Source of the DNA: Roseithermus sacchariphilus
GTDB taxonomy: Bacteria > Bacteroidota > Rhodothermia > Rhodothermales > MEBIC09517
Assembly (NCBI GenBank): GCA_003285105.1
Contig: CP030158.1
Coordinates: forward strand, 1,960,501 to 2,024,500
Direction of reading: 5' to 3'
DNA: 64,000 nucleotides
Shown here: piece by piece, positions 38,574-46,873 of the stretch
Layout of the letters: each line of letters begins with the position of its first letter
Position numbering within the stretch: the stretch's first letter is position 1
Made by a program: the position numbers and the translations under genes
Notes under the pieces: model-generated
Seen by the model: only the letters and a program-made list of their open reading frames with translations
Databases searched by the model: none
What the model was told of the DNA's origin: nothing

Positions 38574-39383
38574 ATGATCCTGATCGACGGGCACGTTCAT
38601 CTGCGCCGGTGCTTCGACCCGCAGGTCTTCCTGACGGCGGCAGCCGCCAACATGGAGCAGGCGGCCCGCAGGCTTGGGGTCGCGGAGGCCGTGGATCGGG
38701 TCCTGTGTCTGACGGACATGCCGGACGAAGCCGGGTTCGAGCGGCTGCGTGACCTGGAACCCACCGGTGCCGGTGACTGGCAGAGCCGTCCTGCGGAGGA
38801 TGGCCGCTCGTTGTGGCTGAGTGCATCCGGCCAGCGCCCGCTGCTGGTGGTGGCCGGCCGGCAGATCGTGACGGCCGAACGCCTGGAGGTGCTGGCGCTG
38901 GGCACGCCCTGTCCCATCCGGGACGGTCAACTGATCACCCATACGCTCCGAGAGGTGCATCGGCAGGAGGCTCTGCCCGTCCTCCCCTGGGGGTTCGGAA
39001 AATGGATCGGGCGTCGTGGTCGGGTCGTGCATGAGCTTCTATCCGATGCGGCTGCCCCATCGTTCTGGCTCGGGGATACCGCCAATCGCCTCCATCACGG
39101 ACCGCGGCCCGGGCTGCTGCGCCGGGCCGCGCGCGAGAAACGACCGATCTTGCCGGGCAGTGACCCTCTGGCCTGGCCCTCGGAGGTCACGCGCGTGGGG
39201 CGGTACGGGGCCTCCTATCCCGGGCGCCTCCACCCGGAGCAGCCGGCTACCGAGCTCATCCGGAGGCTGCGAGGCCAACCAGAGCATCTGCAGCCCTACG
39301 GTCAGGGCGAGCGTCTGTGGCGATTCGTCGTGAACCAGGTGATCAGCCAGTTTGTCAAACAGCCGGTTCCGGGGAGCAGGTAA
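38574..39383 (+). CDS. putative metal-dependent hydrolase (amidohydrolase/PHP-like), unassigned
   Basis: A protein of 269 residues beginning MILIDGHVHLRRCFD, the H-x-H motif that opens amidohydrolase- and PHP-type barrels. Later histidines (REVHRQEA, RLHHGPRP) and DTANR, GSDPLAWPSE could complete a metal site: a late Asp in a GSDPL context is the usual last ligand. There is no signal peptide. Small hydrolases with this start are found within polysaccharide clusters of several phyla, but I know no assigned reaction. It follows the epimerase by 45 bases and is probably in the same operon. Confidence 0.65.
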   Translation: MILIDGHVHLRRCFDPQVFLTAAAANMEQAARRLGVAEAVDRVLCLTDMPDEAGFERLRDLEPTGAGDWQSRPAEDGRSLWLSASGQRPLLVVAGRQIVTAERLEVLALGTPCPIRDGQLITHTLREVHRQEALPVLPWGFGKWIGRRGRVVHELLSDAAAPSFWLGDTANRLHHGPRPGLLRRAAREKRPILPGSDPLAWPSEVTRVGRYGASYPGRLHPEQPATELIRRLRGQPEHLQPYGQGERLWRFVVNQVISQFVKQPVPGSR

Positions 39384-39457
39384 GCGTCGGCGAGGCCGTG
39401 CGCACGCGCCCCGGGCTTTCCCCTCCGCCGCTTCCGTTTCGTTCGTGGCGCCGACCC

Positions 39458-40372
39458 ATGCCCAATCTGCTCGTCCATCTGGGGGTACAGGGTGCGCTAT
39501 CCAGCGTGGCCGTACGGGATGTCGACCTCAAGTGGGTCTATGCCGGTGCCGTCGTGCCGGACGTGCCCTGGATCGTGCAGCGGGCCGTGTTGACGCTGGC
39601 ACCGGGAGTAGACCCCTATGCCCTGCGTTATTACGTGGACGTGCAGGCATCGCTGATCGTCAGTCTGCTGTGTGCAGGGGCTCTGGCGATGCTCGCCGCC
39701 GCACCCCGAAGGGTGGCGGTCGTGATGGGGTTCAACATCGGGTTGCATCTGATCCTGGATGCGCTCCAGATCAAATGGGGCAACGGAGTGCATCTGCTGG
39801 CCCCTTTTTCGTGGGAACTGGTAAACTGGGGGGTGTTCTGGCCCGAGAGCCCGCTCAACGTTGTTCTCACGCTGGCCGGCCTGCTCTTCGTGATCCTGAC
39901 GGCGCACCGGGTCGTGCGCCACGGCGTGCCGCTGCAGAAGCCGGACCGGCGTCGGGCCGTCGCATTCGGCCTGCTGGCCGGGGCGTATCTGCTGCTCCCG
40001 CTGTGGTGGCTGGATGGGCCGCGTGAGGCCAACGTGCACGATCTGGAGACGCTGCGCGTACCGGAGCGCCGCCCCGGTCAGTACGTGGAGTTCGATCGGA
40101 AATCATGTGTTCCCCTCGACGCCGAGGCCTGCCTGCTCCTGGGCACGTTTCGCGCGGAGGGGCTGCCGCTGGAGCGAGAAGCGAGGGTGTCGGTGCGCGG
40201 GGTGTTCGTCGACATGGAAACAATCCGGGTCCTCGAGGCTCATGTGCACCATCCCTGGTTCCGGGACCTGGCCTCCTACCTCGGGCTGCTCGGGGTCCTG
40301 CTGATATGGATGGTATGGTTTATGCTTTCCCGGCGCGAAGCGCGCTCGCAGTCTGCCCCCGACGCCGGATGA
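39458..40372 (+). CDS. polytopic membrane protein, YdjM/DUF457-like
   Basis: A protein of 304 residues starting at ATG 39458. The first 20 residues (MPNLLVHLGVQGALSSVAVR) and AGAVVPDVPWIVQR have the His and Asp-Pro pattern of the YdjM-type membrane-bound metal-dependent hydrolases. Hydrophobic helices lie at about 65-85, 90-110, 130-160 and 180-200. A soluble domain rich in strands (about 205-275) precedes a final membrane helix (LLGVLLIWMVWFML) with a basic tail. Catalytic function is unproved for this family. It lies between the hydrolase-like gene and the GT2 pair. Confidence 0.65.
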   Translation: MPNLLVHLGVQGALSSVAVRDVDLKWVYAGAVVPDVPWIVQRAVLTLAPGVDPYALRYYVDVQASLIVSLLCAGALAMLAAAPRRVAVVMGFNIGLHLILDALQIKWGNGVHLLAPFSWELVNWGVFWPESPLNVVLTLAGLLFVILTAHRVVRHGVPLQKPDRRRAVAFGLLAGAYLLLPLWWLDGPREANVHDLETLRVPERRPGQYVEFDRKSCVPLDAEACLLLGTFRAEGLPLEREARVSVRGVFVDMETIRVLEAHVHHPWFRDLASYLGLLGVLLIWMVWFMLSRREARSQSAPDAG

Positions 40373-40477
40373 CGGCGGTGCACGCCGTCGTTCTGGACAT
40401 TCATAGATACCGTGGCGTATCGTGACCGGAGATCGTTTCTTGCTCCTTCTATTCACCCGTACTGCTCGCAGCGTGTG

Positions 40478-41464
40478 ATGCGCGTCGCCGTCACAGAAGC
40501 CGATCGGCTGGATCTGTCCGTGGTCATTCCTTTTCTGAACGAGGAGGAATCCATCGGGCTGCTGTGTGAGAAGGTGGCGGCTGCCCTCGATCCGATGGAG
40601 GTCCGTGCCGAAGTCATTCTGGTCGACGACGGCAGCACCGATCAGACGTTTGCGCGCGCGGCGGCCATCGCGGACCGAGATCCCCGGTTCCGCGTGATCC
40701 AGTTGCGCCGTAATTTCGGGCAGACGGCGGCCCTCAGCGCCGGTATCCGGCACGCGCGGGGCGAAGTGATCGTCACCATGGACGGAGATCTGCAGAATGA
40801 TCCCCGGGACATCGAAACGCTGCTCGACAAGATGCACGAGGGCTACGATGTCGTCATTGGATGGCGTGAGCAGCGACAGGATAAGCTGATCACCCGGAAG
40901 ATCCCCTCGATCCTGGCCAACGGCTTGATCCGGTGGGTGATGGGGACCCAGATCCGGGACAACGGCTGTGCCTTGCGTGCGTATCGGGCCGATCTCCTGC
41001 AGGCGCTGCCGCTCTACTCCGAAATGCACCGGCTGTTGCCGACGATCATGACGCTCTCCGGAGCCCGGCTGGCGCAGGTCAAAGTGCGGCATCACTCCCG
41101 TCAGTATGGAGCTTCCAAGTATGGTCTGTCGCGCATCTACAAAGTGCTGATGGATCTGCTCGCCCTGAAGTCCGTGCTCGGGCTGGTGCATCTGCCGTTT
41201 TTTGGTTTCGGGGCTGCTGCCGTGTTGTTCGGTCTGGGAGCGGGCCTCGGGTTTGTCGTGACGCTGCTGTATCTCGTAGTCGGTTTGCCCATCGTGGTCA
41301 TGGCCGGCGTCACGCTGTTGCTGAGTGCTCTGAGTTTGTTCATGCTGATGCTGGGCATGTTGAGTGAACTCATCTACCGGCAGGGACCGCTCAAACTCGA
41401 ACACACCTTGAAGATCACCACCGTGGCCCCTCGTGAGGGGGGCGCGTCCCTTCATGTCTCCTGA
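40478..41464 (+). CDS. family 2 glycosyltransferase, polyprenyl-phosphate type (active)
   Basis: A protein of 328 residues resembling dolichyl-phosphate-mannose synthase/ArnC-type enzymes. Residues 18-220 are a GT-A domain with VVIPFLNEEESI, VILVDDGSTD (D50, D51), RNFGQTAALSAGI, the metal site MDGDLQNDP (D102, D104) and DNGCALRAYR. Two C-terminal membrane helices follow (about 230-255 and 265-295). It should transfer a sugar from a nucleotide to polyprenyl phosphate at the inner membrane. ATG 40478 is chosen; an upstream GTG at 40412 is possible. The following gene overlaps by 11 bases and encodes a paralogue that has lost these aspartates. Confidence 0.9.
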   Translation: MRVAVTEADRLDLSVVIPFLNEEESIGLLCEKVAAALDPMEVRAEVILVDDGSTDQTFARAAAIADRDPRFRVIQLRRNFGQTAALSAGIRHARGEVIVTMDGDLQNDPRDIETLLDKMHEGYDVVIGWREQRQDKLITRKIPSILANGLIRWVMGTQIRDNGCALRAYRADLLQALPLYSEMHRLLPTIMTLSGARLAQVKVRHHSRQYGASKYGLSRIYKVLMDLLALKSVLGLVHLPFFGFGAAAVLFGLGAGLGFVVTLLYLVVGLPIVVMAGVTLLLSALSLFMLMLGMLSELIYRQGPLKLEHTLKITTVAPREGGASLHVS

Positions 41465-42593
41465 TTCCATGTACGACCCCCGCCTTTCTCCGGCTTCCTC
41501 CGCCACGTCCCCGGCAACGGCCGTCGGGTCCCTGGATCTGTCGGCCATCATCCCGGTGCACGGGGTAGACGGGGCGCGCGTCCGCCGCGTGATCGGGGAG
41601 TACCGGGCGGTGCTGGACACCCTGGATCTGACCTACGAGGTGATCGTCGTCGTCAGCGGCCGGGACCCCGATCTGACGGAGGCGATGACGAACCTGGCTC
41701 GCGAAGGAGCGGTGCGGGTCATTGTGCTCGGGGCCTGGCCGGGTGCCGCCACGGCGCTCTCGATCGGCTTCGCCCACAGCACCGGCCGGCTCCTGCTGAC
41801 GTTGCCGCCGCTGCATCAGGTGGCGGTCGAGGCTCTGCCGGAGTTGATCGGGGCGCTCGGGGAGCGGGATATGCTCGTGGTACGCCGGTGGCCGCGGCGG
41901 GACGGGCGGCTCAAGCAGTTGCAAACGCGTGCCTTTGCCTTCTTCCTGCGCACCACGCTGCGCCTGCCCTTCAAGGACCTGGGCTGTGGCGTGCGGCTGT
42001 TCCGCCGCGACGTGCTCGACACGGTCTACATCTACGGCGACCAGCAACGGTTCCTGCCCGTGCTGGCCGAACGGTACGGGTACCATGTGGCCGAGGTAGA
42101 CCTGCCGCAGGCCCCGCGGGGCGAAGGCGGTGGCCCTCGTGCCTCGTTCCTGCCGGCGGCCTACGTGCGGCGCTTGCTGGATCTGCTCTCGATCTTCTTT
42201 CTCGTCAACTACACCATCAAGCCGCTGCGCTTTTTTGGCCTGACGGGGCTCGTCACGTTTCTGGCCGGGACGATCATGACGCTGTATCTGGCGGCCGAGC
42301 GGGTGTTCATGGATGAGTCCCTTGCCGACCGGCCGCTGCTCCTGCTGGGGCTCCTGCTCGTGGTGCTGGGCGTGCAGCTCTTTGCGATCGGGCTGATCGG
42401 AGAGCTGATCATCTACATCCACGCCCGCAACCTCACCACTTACACCATCGAGCGGCTCGTAGGCTTCGAGGCCTCTGCGGAGGAGGATGCCGGGGCCATG
42501 TCGGCCATGTCGGGCGGCGTTACGTCCGCGTCGGATGAGGCGTCCGGTGGCGAAGCGCGAGCCCTGCACCCGGCAGCAGACCGGCCACGCTGA
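41454..42593 (+). CDS. degenerate family 2 glycosyltransferase paralogue
   Basis: A protein of 379 residues with the same architecture as the preceding GT2: a GT-A-like domain and two C-terminal membrane helices. The catalytic landmarks are changed. The DDGS site reads VVSGR (V67, S68) and the metal site DGD is replaced by PPL (P118 and L120), while downstream KDLGCGVRLFRRDV, RRLLDLLSIFFLVNY and the helices are conserved. It is therefore unlikely to transfer sugar itself and may act as a partner of the active enzyme. ATG 41454 overlaps the upstream gene; ATG 41469 is an alternative. Its 3' end overlaps the convergent VanZ gene by 74 bases. Confidence 0.85.
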   Translation: MSPDSMYDPRLSPASSATSPATAVGSLDLSAIIPVHGVDGARVRRVIGEYRAVLDTLDLTYEVIVVVSGRDPDLTEAMTNLAREGAVRVIVLGAWPGAATALSIGFAHSTGRLLLTLPPLHQVAVEALPELIGALGERDMLVVRRWPRRDGRLKQLQTRAFAFFLRTTLRLPFKDLGCGVRLFRRDVLDTVYIYGDQQRFLPVLAERYGYHVAEVDLPQAPRGEGGGPRASFLPAAYVRRLLDLLSIFFLVNYTIKPLRFFGLTGLVTFLAGTIMTLYLAAERVFMDESLADRPLLLLGLLLVVLGVQLFAIGLIGELIIYIHARNLTTYTIERLVGFEASAEEDAGAMSAMSGGVTSASDEASGGEARALHPAADRPR

Positions 42594-44037
42594 GCAGGTA
42601 GGCCGGCCCGAAGGCCAGCGCGTCGGGATGGAAGCTGAGCCATCCGAGCAGGGGGAGCGGCAAGACGGCGATCAGGAGCGCGAGCCGCCGCCGCCTGATC
42701 CGGTGCTCCTGCATCTGCCAGAGCGGAGCCAGCAGCAACCCCGTCAGCCCGAACACCAGCAGGTAGTACGCGGCCGTCCAGTACGGCACCATCGGTTCGG
42801 CCAGGTCGACGACGATCGAGCCGAGCCCCAGGGCCATCGGCAGGCTGCTCAGGATGCTCATCTCAGGGGTGATGGCGGCCGTCCGGGGATCGGGTCGGCG
42901 GTGATCGTAGACGGTGAGCCGGCCGGTGTCGTAGGAGACGACGAAGGCGACCGACGTGTCGGCATCGAAGAAGTGGGGGAGCCGCCAGGTCAGCCGGGTG
43001 CCGTTGTCGCCGGCCCGGGGCGTCCGGATGCGAATCACCAGGGCGTTGTCATCCTGTCCGACGGTGAGGTTGCGCAGCGAGGCGTTGATCGACAGCGACA
43101 CGAGCCGGGCCGGGCCGCTTTGCCGGAGGTGAGCGGGCGTCGCGACGATACCCAGCGTGAAGGCCGAGCGAGATCGGGCCGCCTCGGTGAAGCGCCGGGG
43201 GTGCTCGAGGCTCCGCAGCCAGGCCGTGCCGTCGAACCGGAGGCATCCGTCGGCAGGTGGCGGCGGGAAGGGGTGCCATGCCAGGGGCGGCAGGTTCGCC
43301 TGCACGTCGGCATAGGGAGCCGGTCCGGTTAGCGGGAACCGGGCGGCCTGGTCCATGGCGAAGGCAGAGGGGCGGGTCGGGGCGGCCAGCGAGGCCAGGA
43401 GCGAGGCGGCCGCCGGCGGGTCCAACGCATACGGCACCAGCACGACGTCGCACATCGTGCCGTGCCAGGGGCGGTCGCCGGTGGCCTCGTTGGCCAGCAC
43501 CAGCGGGTAGTCCGTGTCCCAGTTTGCCAGGCTCCAGCCCGGATCCCGGCGTCCCAGGAGCCCGCTCAGCAGGGCGAGGGTTGCGTAGACGGTCAGGATG
43601 GTTGCCAGGCGCCTGCGGCGCTGGGGCGGACCGGGCGCCGTGTAGCGGGTCCTGTACCACCGTGCCCAGGCCAGCGCTCCGATGAGGCTGCCCGTACCGT
43701 TCATGAGCACGTCCCGCAGGCTCGGGTGCCGGTCCGGCAGTGCGACCTGCAGCACCTCGACGCCCAGCGAGAGCCCCGCCCCCAGCAGCCCGGCGAGCAA
43801 GACGCCGGCGTCCGGGAAACGCCGGAGGCTACGAGCGATGAAGAACCCCAGCGGGACGAACAACAGGATGTTGAGGATCGGTTCCACCAGGTTCTCCGTG
43901 CCTACCTGCTCGAAGTAGTGTAGCGCGTGTGGCAGGCGGTCGGCGTGGCGAAAATCGAAGGGCGCCAGCGTGACGACCAGAATGGCGAGGACGCTGAGAA
44001 CCAGGCCGAAGCCGACGGGAGGGGTGCGGTAGGGCAT
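42520..44037 (-). CDS. VanZ-like membrane protein with extracytoplasmic LamG-like domain
   Basis: A protein of 505 residues, the only minus-strand gene in the polysaccharide locus. The N-terminal 140 residues have a VanZ-like fold: LVLSVLAILVVTLAPFDFR, a long LNILLFVPLGFFIAR helix, SLGVEVLQVALPDRHPSLRDVLMNGTGSLIGALA. After a helix (TILTVYATLALLSGLLG) comes a soluble domain of about 230 residues with a concanavalin-like pattern (LRFDGTAWLRS, FTLGIVATPA, LVSLSINASLRNLTVGQDDNALVIRIRT). Two or three more membrane helices close the protein. The domain probably lies outside the cytoplasm and may bind glycan. ATG 44037 starts the first helix. Confidence 0.75.
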   Translation of the reverse strand: MPYRTPPVGFGLVLSVLAILVVTLAPFDFRHADRLPHALHYFEQVGTENLVEPILNILLFVPLGFFIARSLRRFPDAGVLLAGLLGAGLSLGVEVLQVALPDRHPSLRDVLMNGTGSLIGALAWARWYRTRYTAPGPPQRRRRLATILTVYATLALLSGLLGRRDPGWSLANWDTDYPLVLANEATGDRPWHGTMCDVVLVPYALDPPAAASLLASLAAPTRPSAFAMDQAARFPLTGPAPYADVQANLPPLAWHPFPPPPADGCLRFDGTAWLRSLEHPRRFTEAARSRSAFTLGIVATPAHLRQSGPARLVSLSINASLRNLTVGQDDNALVIRIRTPRAGDNGTRLTWRLPHFFDADTSVAFVVSYDTGRLTVYDHRRPDPRTAAITPEMSILSSLPMALGLGSIVVDLAEPMVPYWTAAYYLLVFGLTGLLLAPLWQMQEHRIRRRRLALLIAVLPLPLLGWLSFHPDALAFGPAYLLSVAGLLPGAGLALRHRTPHPTRT

Positions 44038-44318
44038 GGAAGCCGGGTTTGGCCGGGGCGTGCAGCGGTGGAACGAAGTGTGTTGCTCAAGCCTCGCTGA
44101 GCGAATGTGCGCCATAGGTGGACGGTTGGTCCATGGCAGATCGCCATACCCGTAGCTACGGCGAAAAGCGATCTTTGGTGAAGCGTGCAGGACGAAGGGC
44201 CTGTGGGGTAAGAAGCATCTGTGGAATCATTTGGTCCCGCAGACGTTGAACCGAGTGCCTGTTCCAGGGTGCTGCAAGGGGCATCACCGGTGTTAGAATC
44301 TCACGATACGGACTACAC

Positions 44319-44594
44319 ATGATCGATACGACGCGCACCGTTTCGGCCAGGGCCGATGTTACGATGGCTGATCTGGACGATGAGGCCGTCCTGCTCGATG
44401 TGGTGACCGGTCATTACTTTGGCCTCAACCCCGTAGGCCGACGCATCTGGACGCTGCTGGACCAGCCAAGGCGGATCGAGGAGCTGGTGGATGCGCTGGC
44501 AGATGAATACGAGGTGCCTCGTGCCGATCTGCAACGTGATGTCGTGGCGTTCCTGGAGCGGCTCCACACCAAAGGATTGATCACCCTCTCCTGA
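44319..44594 (+). CDS. PqqD-family RiPP recognition element (lasso B1-like)
   Basis: A protein of 91 residues with the PqqD winged-helix layout: strands DVTMADLDDEAVLLDVVTG and HYFGLNPVGRRIWTLLD, then RIEELVDALADEYEVPRADLQRDVVAFLERLHTKGLI. Stand-alone PqqD proteins bind the leader of a RiPP precursor and deliver it to processing enzymes; in lasso systems this is the B1 protein. It is the first gene of the cluster, 79 bases before the asparagine-synthetase-like gene. The 281-bp gap before it shows TTTG motifs but no promoter I can defend. Confidence 0.92.
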   Translation: MIDTTRTVSARADVTMADLDDEAVLLDVVTGHYFGLNPVGRRIWTLLDQPRRIEELVDALADEYEVPRADLQRDVVAFLERLHTKGLITLS

Positions 44595-44673
44595 ACAGGC
44601 TGCCACGAGCAGGCCGGCACGGGGCTATCTGCACGATGCTATCTGGCGATACACTGGGTTCGGGAGACGACGC

Positions 44674-46740
44674 GTGAGCGGCATAGTAGGGGTTTTTCAT
44701 CGAGATGGCGCTCCGGCCCGGCCGGACGAGTTGGAGCCGATGCTGGCCGCGATGGCACATCGCGGTCCTGATGGGATGCACCAGCACCTCGACGGACCCG
44801 TGGGCATGGGGCACGCCATGTTGTACACGACCCCGGAGTCGCTCCATGAACGGTTGCCGATGACCGATCCGAGCGGTCGTTACCTCCTGACCGCGGATGC
44901 TCGCGTCGATAACCGGGAGGAGCTGGCGCGCCGGCTCGGGTGGCCTGCGGGACGACTCACGGATGCGGTTCCGGATAGTCAGTTGATTCTGGAGGCGTAC
45001 AAGCGCTGGCAGGAGCGCGCCCTGGAATACATCCTGGGTGACTTTACGCTGGCTGTCTGGGACCGGATCGAACGACGGCTGGTGCTGGCTCGCGATCATC
45101 TGGGCATCCGTGTGCTGTACCTCTACTGTGCTCCTGATCTGCTGGTATGGGGCACGGAGATCAAGGCTGTACTGGCCCATCCACGGGTGCCCCGCTCCGT
45201 CAACGAGGCCCAGCTGGCCCGCTACCTGGCCGACGACTTTTCGCATCGCACCGAGACGGTCTTTCAGGGCATCGAGCGCGTTCCGGCGGCTACGATGGTG
45301 GTCGTCGAGCCCGGCCGGAGACAGCAGCGCACCTACTGGGAGTTGTCGATCCCTCCCGAAGACCCGTCCCTCAAAACTCCGGAAGACTATGTGGCGGCGT
45401 TTCGGGAGCATATGATGGAAGCCGTCCGCTGCCGTCTGCGCAGTGCGTATCCCGTAGGAACGCAACTCAGCGGGGGGCTCGATTCCTCGGTGGTGGCTGT
45501 TGCCGCGCGATGTGTTTTAGCGCAGACGGATCCGGCGGCGGCGTTGCGGACGTATTCTACCGTATTCGAGCGCGTCCCGAAGTCGGACGAACGGCCCTAC
45601 ATTGAGGCCGTGCTGGCAACCGGCGGTTTCGATCCGCGCTTCGTAGCAGGGGATGTTCCTGGTTTCATGGCCTGGCAGGATACGTTGTGGCGCTACGAGG
45701 ATGAGCCGCTCGTCAACCCCAACTACTACCTGACGTATGGCCTCAATGAACGGGCCCGGGCCGACGGGACGCGGATCATGCTGGGCGGTTTTGACGGCGA
45801 TACCGTGGTAGGCTACGGTCTCGAACGGTTCGCGGAGCTGGCCCGGCAGGAAGACTGGGCCGCGTTCGTGGGTAACGCCGACGCCGTTGCCACGCGCCGC
45901 CAGTGGGGCCCTCGGCGAGCCCGAGCCTTCTACTTCGAACGTTATGGCGGGTGGTATCTGGAAGATCTCGTGCGTCAAGGCCGCTGGTTGCGCTGGTGGC
46001 GGAACGTTACGGCGGTGGCCCGAGCAGCGGGGATGTCCCGGCGCTGGTTGGCGGTGCAGTATGGTGTTGATTCGCTGGCCAGGCATCTGATGCGCCGCTC
46101 GCAGGATGTCGTATCGGATGCGCCGGATCTGCTTCGGGAGGAGACTATAAAGCGCTATGGACTACGCCAAAAGCGCACCCCGATTGTCCGGAAGGCAGAT
46201 TTTTTTTCGGGTGATCTGCGCGATCTTCATCTACGTAAGTACGAGAACCCGTTCTTTTCCATTGGCCTGGAAGGCATCGAGCGCGCCTACGCAGCGTTCG
46301 GCATCGAAGCCCGGCATCCGTTCTTCGATATGCGGCTCGTGCAGTTCTGCCTGGGCATTCCGCCCGCCTGCAAACTGCGCGAGGGTTGGACCCGCTGGAT
46401 CCTGCGCGCAGCCTTTCGGGACTTCCTGCCGGCCATCGTCGTCGATCGCCCGCAAAAAGCCAGCCTGGCTCACAACTTCGTGTTCCAGGTCGGGCACGTC
46501 GAGAAAGAGGCGTTCGCCGGTGCGCTGAACACGGTGCTCGAGGAGGGTGCCGGCGGCCTGCTGCAGGCGGCGCCCGTGCGGAGTGCGTACGAACGGATCC
46601 GTCAGGGCCGTCCCGAGAGCGGCGATATCGGGCGCTTGTCCCGCGTGATGCTGGTTGCCGAGTGGCGCCGCCGCCATCCTGCGGTCGGCAACGCCGTGCA
46701 GCGCGCCACGCCGATGCCTTCTGGGACAACCGTGCATTAG
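44674..46740 (+). CDS. asparagine-synthetase-like macrolactam synthetase (lasso C-like)
   Basis: A protein of 688 residues from GTG 44674. It has the N-terminal class II glutaminase fold (SGIVGVFHRDG, HRGPDGMHQHL, GDFTLAVWD) and a C-terminal asparagine synthetase domain with the pyrophosphate loop SGGLDSS (S266-S272). The N-terminal Cys nucleophile of AsnB (MCGI) is Ser here (MSGI), so glutamine hydrolysis should not occur. Loss of this Cys is expected for lasso cyclases, which adenylate an Asp or Glu side chain and close a ring with the core's N-terminal amine. PqqD upstream and a precursor downstream support this role. A role in polysaccharide amidation is the main alternative. Confidence 0.88.
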   Translation: MSGIVGVFHRDGAPARPDELEPMLAAMAHRGPDGMHQHLDGPVGMGHAMLYTTPESLHERLPMTDPSGRYLLTADARVDNREELARRLGWPAGRLTDAVPDSQLILEAYKRWQERALEYILGDFTLAVWDRIERRLVLARDHLGIRVLYLYCAPDLLVWGTEIKAVLAHPRVPRSVNEAQLARYLADDFSHRTETVFQGIERVPAATMVVVEPGRRQQRTYWELSIPPEDPSLKTPEDYVAAFREHMMEAVRCRLRSAYPVGTQLSGGLDSSVVAVAARCVLAQTDPAAALRTYSTVFERVPKSDERPYIEAVLATGGFDPRFVAGDVPGFMAWQDTLWRYEDEPLVNPNYYLTYGLNERARADGTRIMLGGFDGDTVVGYGLERFAELARQEDWAAFVGNADAVATRRQWGPRRARAFYFERYGGWYLEDLVRQGRWLRWWRNVTAVARAAGMSRRWLAVQYGVDSLARHLMRRSQDVVSDAPDLLREETIKRYGLRQKRTPIVRKADFFSGDLRDLHLRKYENPFFSIGLEGIERAYAAFGIEARHPFFDMRLVQFCLGIPPACKLREGWTRWILRAAFRDFLPAIVVDRPQKASLAHNFVFQVGHVEKEAFAGALNTVLEEGAGGLLQAAPVRSAYERIRQGRPESGDIGRLSRVMLVAEWRRRHPAVGNAVQRATPMPSGTTVH

Positions 46741-46818
46741 GTATGGCCGACCCGGCTATTGTAGCAGGGTTACACCGCCTCCTGCGCGGCCCCCCTGATC
46801 ACCGAAACCGATAACCCC

Positions 46819-46837
46819 ATTCGTGATCATCACGAAT
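46819..46837. promoter_or_regulatory. 19-nt palindrome upstream of the precursor gene
   Basis: ATTCGTGATCATCACGAAT is a perfect inverted repeat with 8-bp arms around TCA. It lies 36 bases before the precursor ATG, in the gap after the synthetase gene. It could be an operator for a dimeric regulator or a hairpin in the mRNA leader; it has no T-tail and is not a terminator. Confidence 0.5.
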
Positions 46838-46863
46838 ACGTCACACCACCCCTAACCATTTAC

Positions 46864-46869
46864 GAGGTG
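46864..46869 (+). promoter_or_regulatory. ribosome-binding site of the precursor
   Basis: GAGGTG, four bases before the ATG at 46874. Strong Shine-Dalgarno sites are rare in this window, so its presence here suggests efficient translation of the precursor. Confidence 0.55.
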
Positions 46870-46873
46870 CTTC

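Noticed and set aside
38401-38826. Minus-strand gene of 141 codons between the epimerase and hydrolase genes
   Set aside because: It overlaps both plus-strand genes, which have recognisable motifs, and its product has low-complexity composition.
41454-42593. Pseudogene of the preceding glycosyltransferase
   Set aside because: The frame is intact and the structural regions and membrane helices are preserved; only the catalytic residues are changed.
44674-46740. Housekeeping asparagine synthetase asnB
   Set aside because: The catalytic Cys is absent, and the gene sits between a PqqD gene and a lasso-type precursor.
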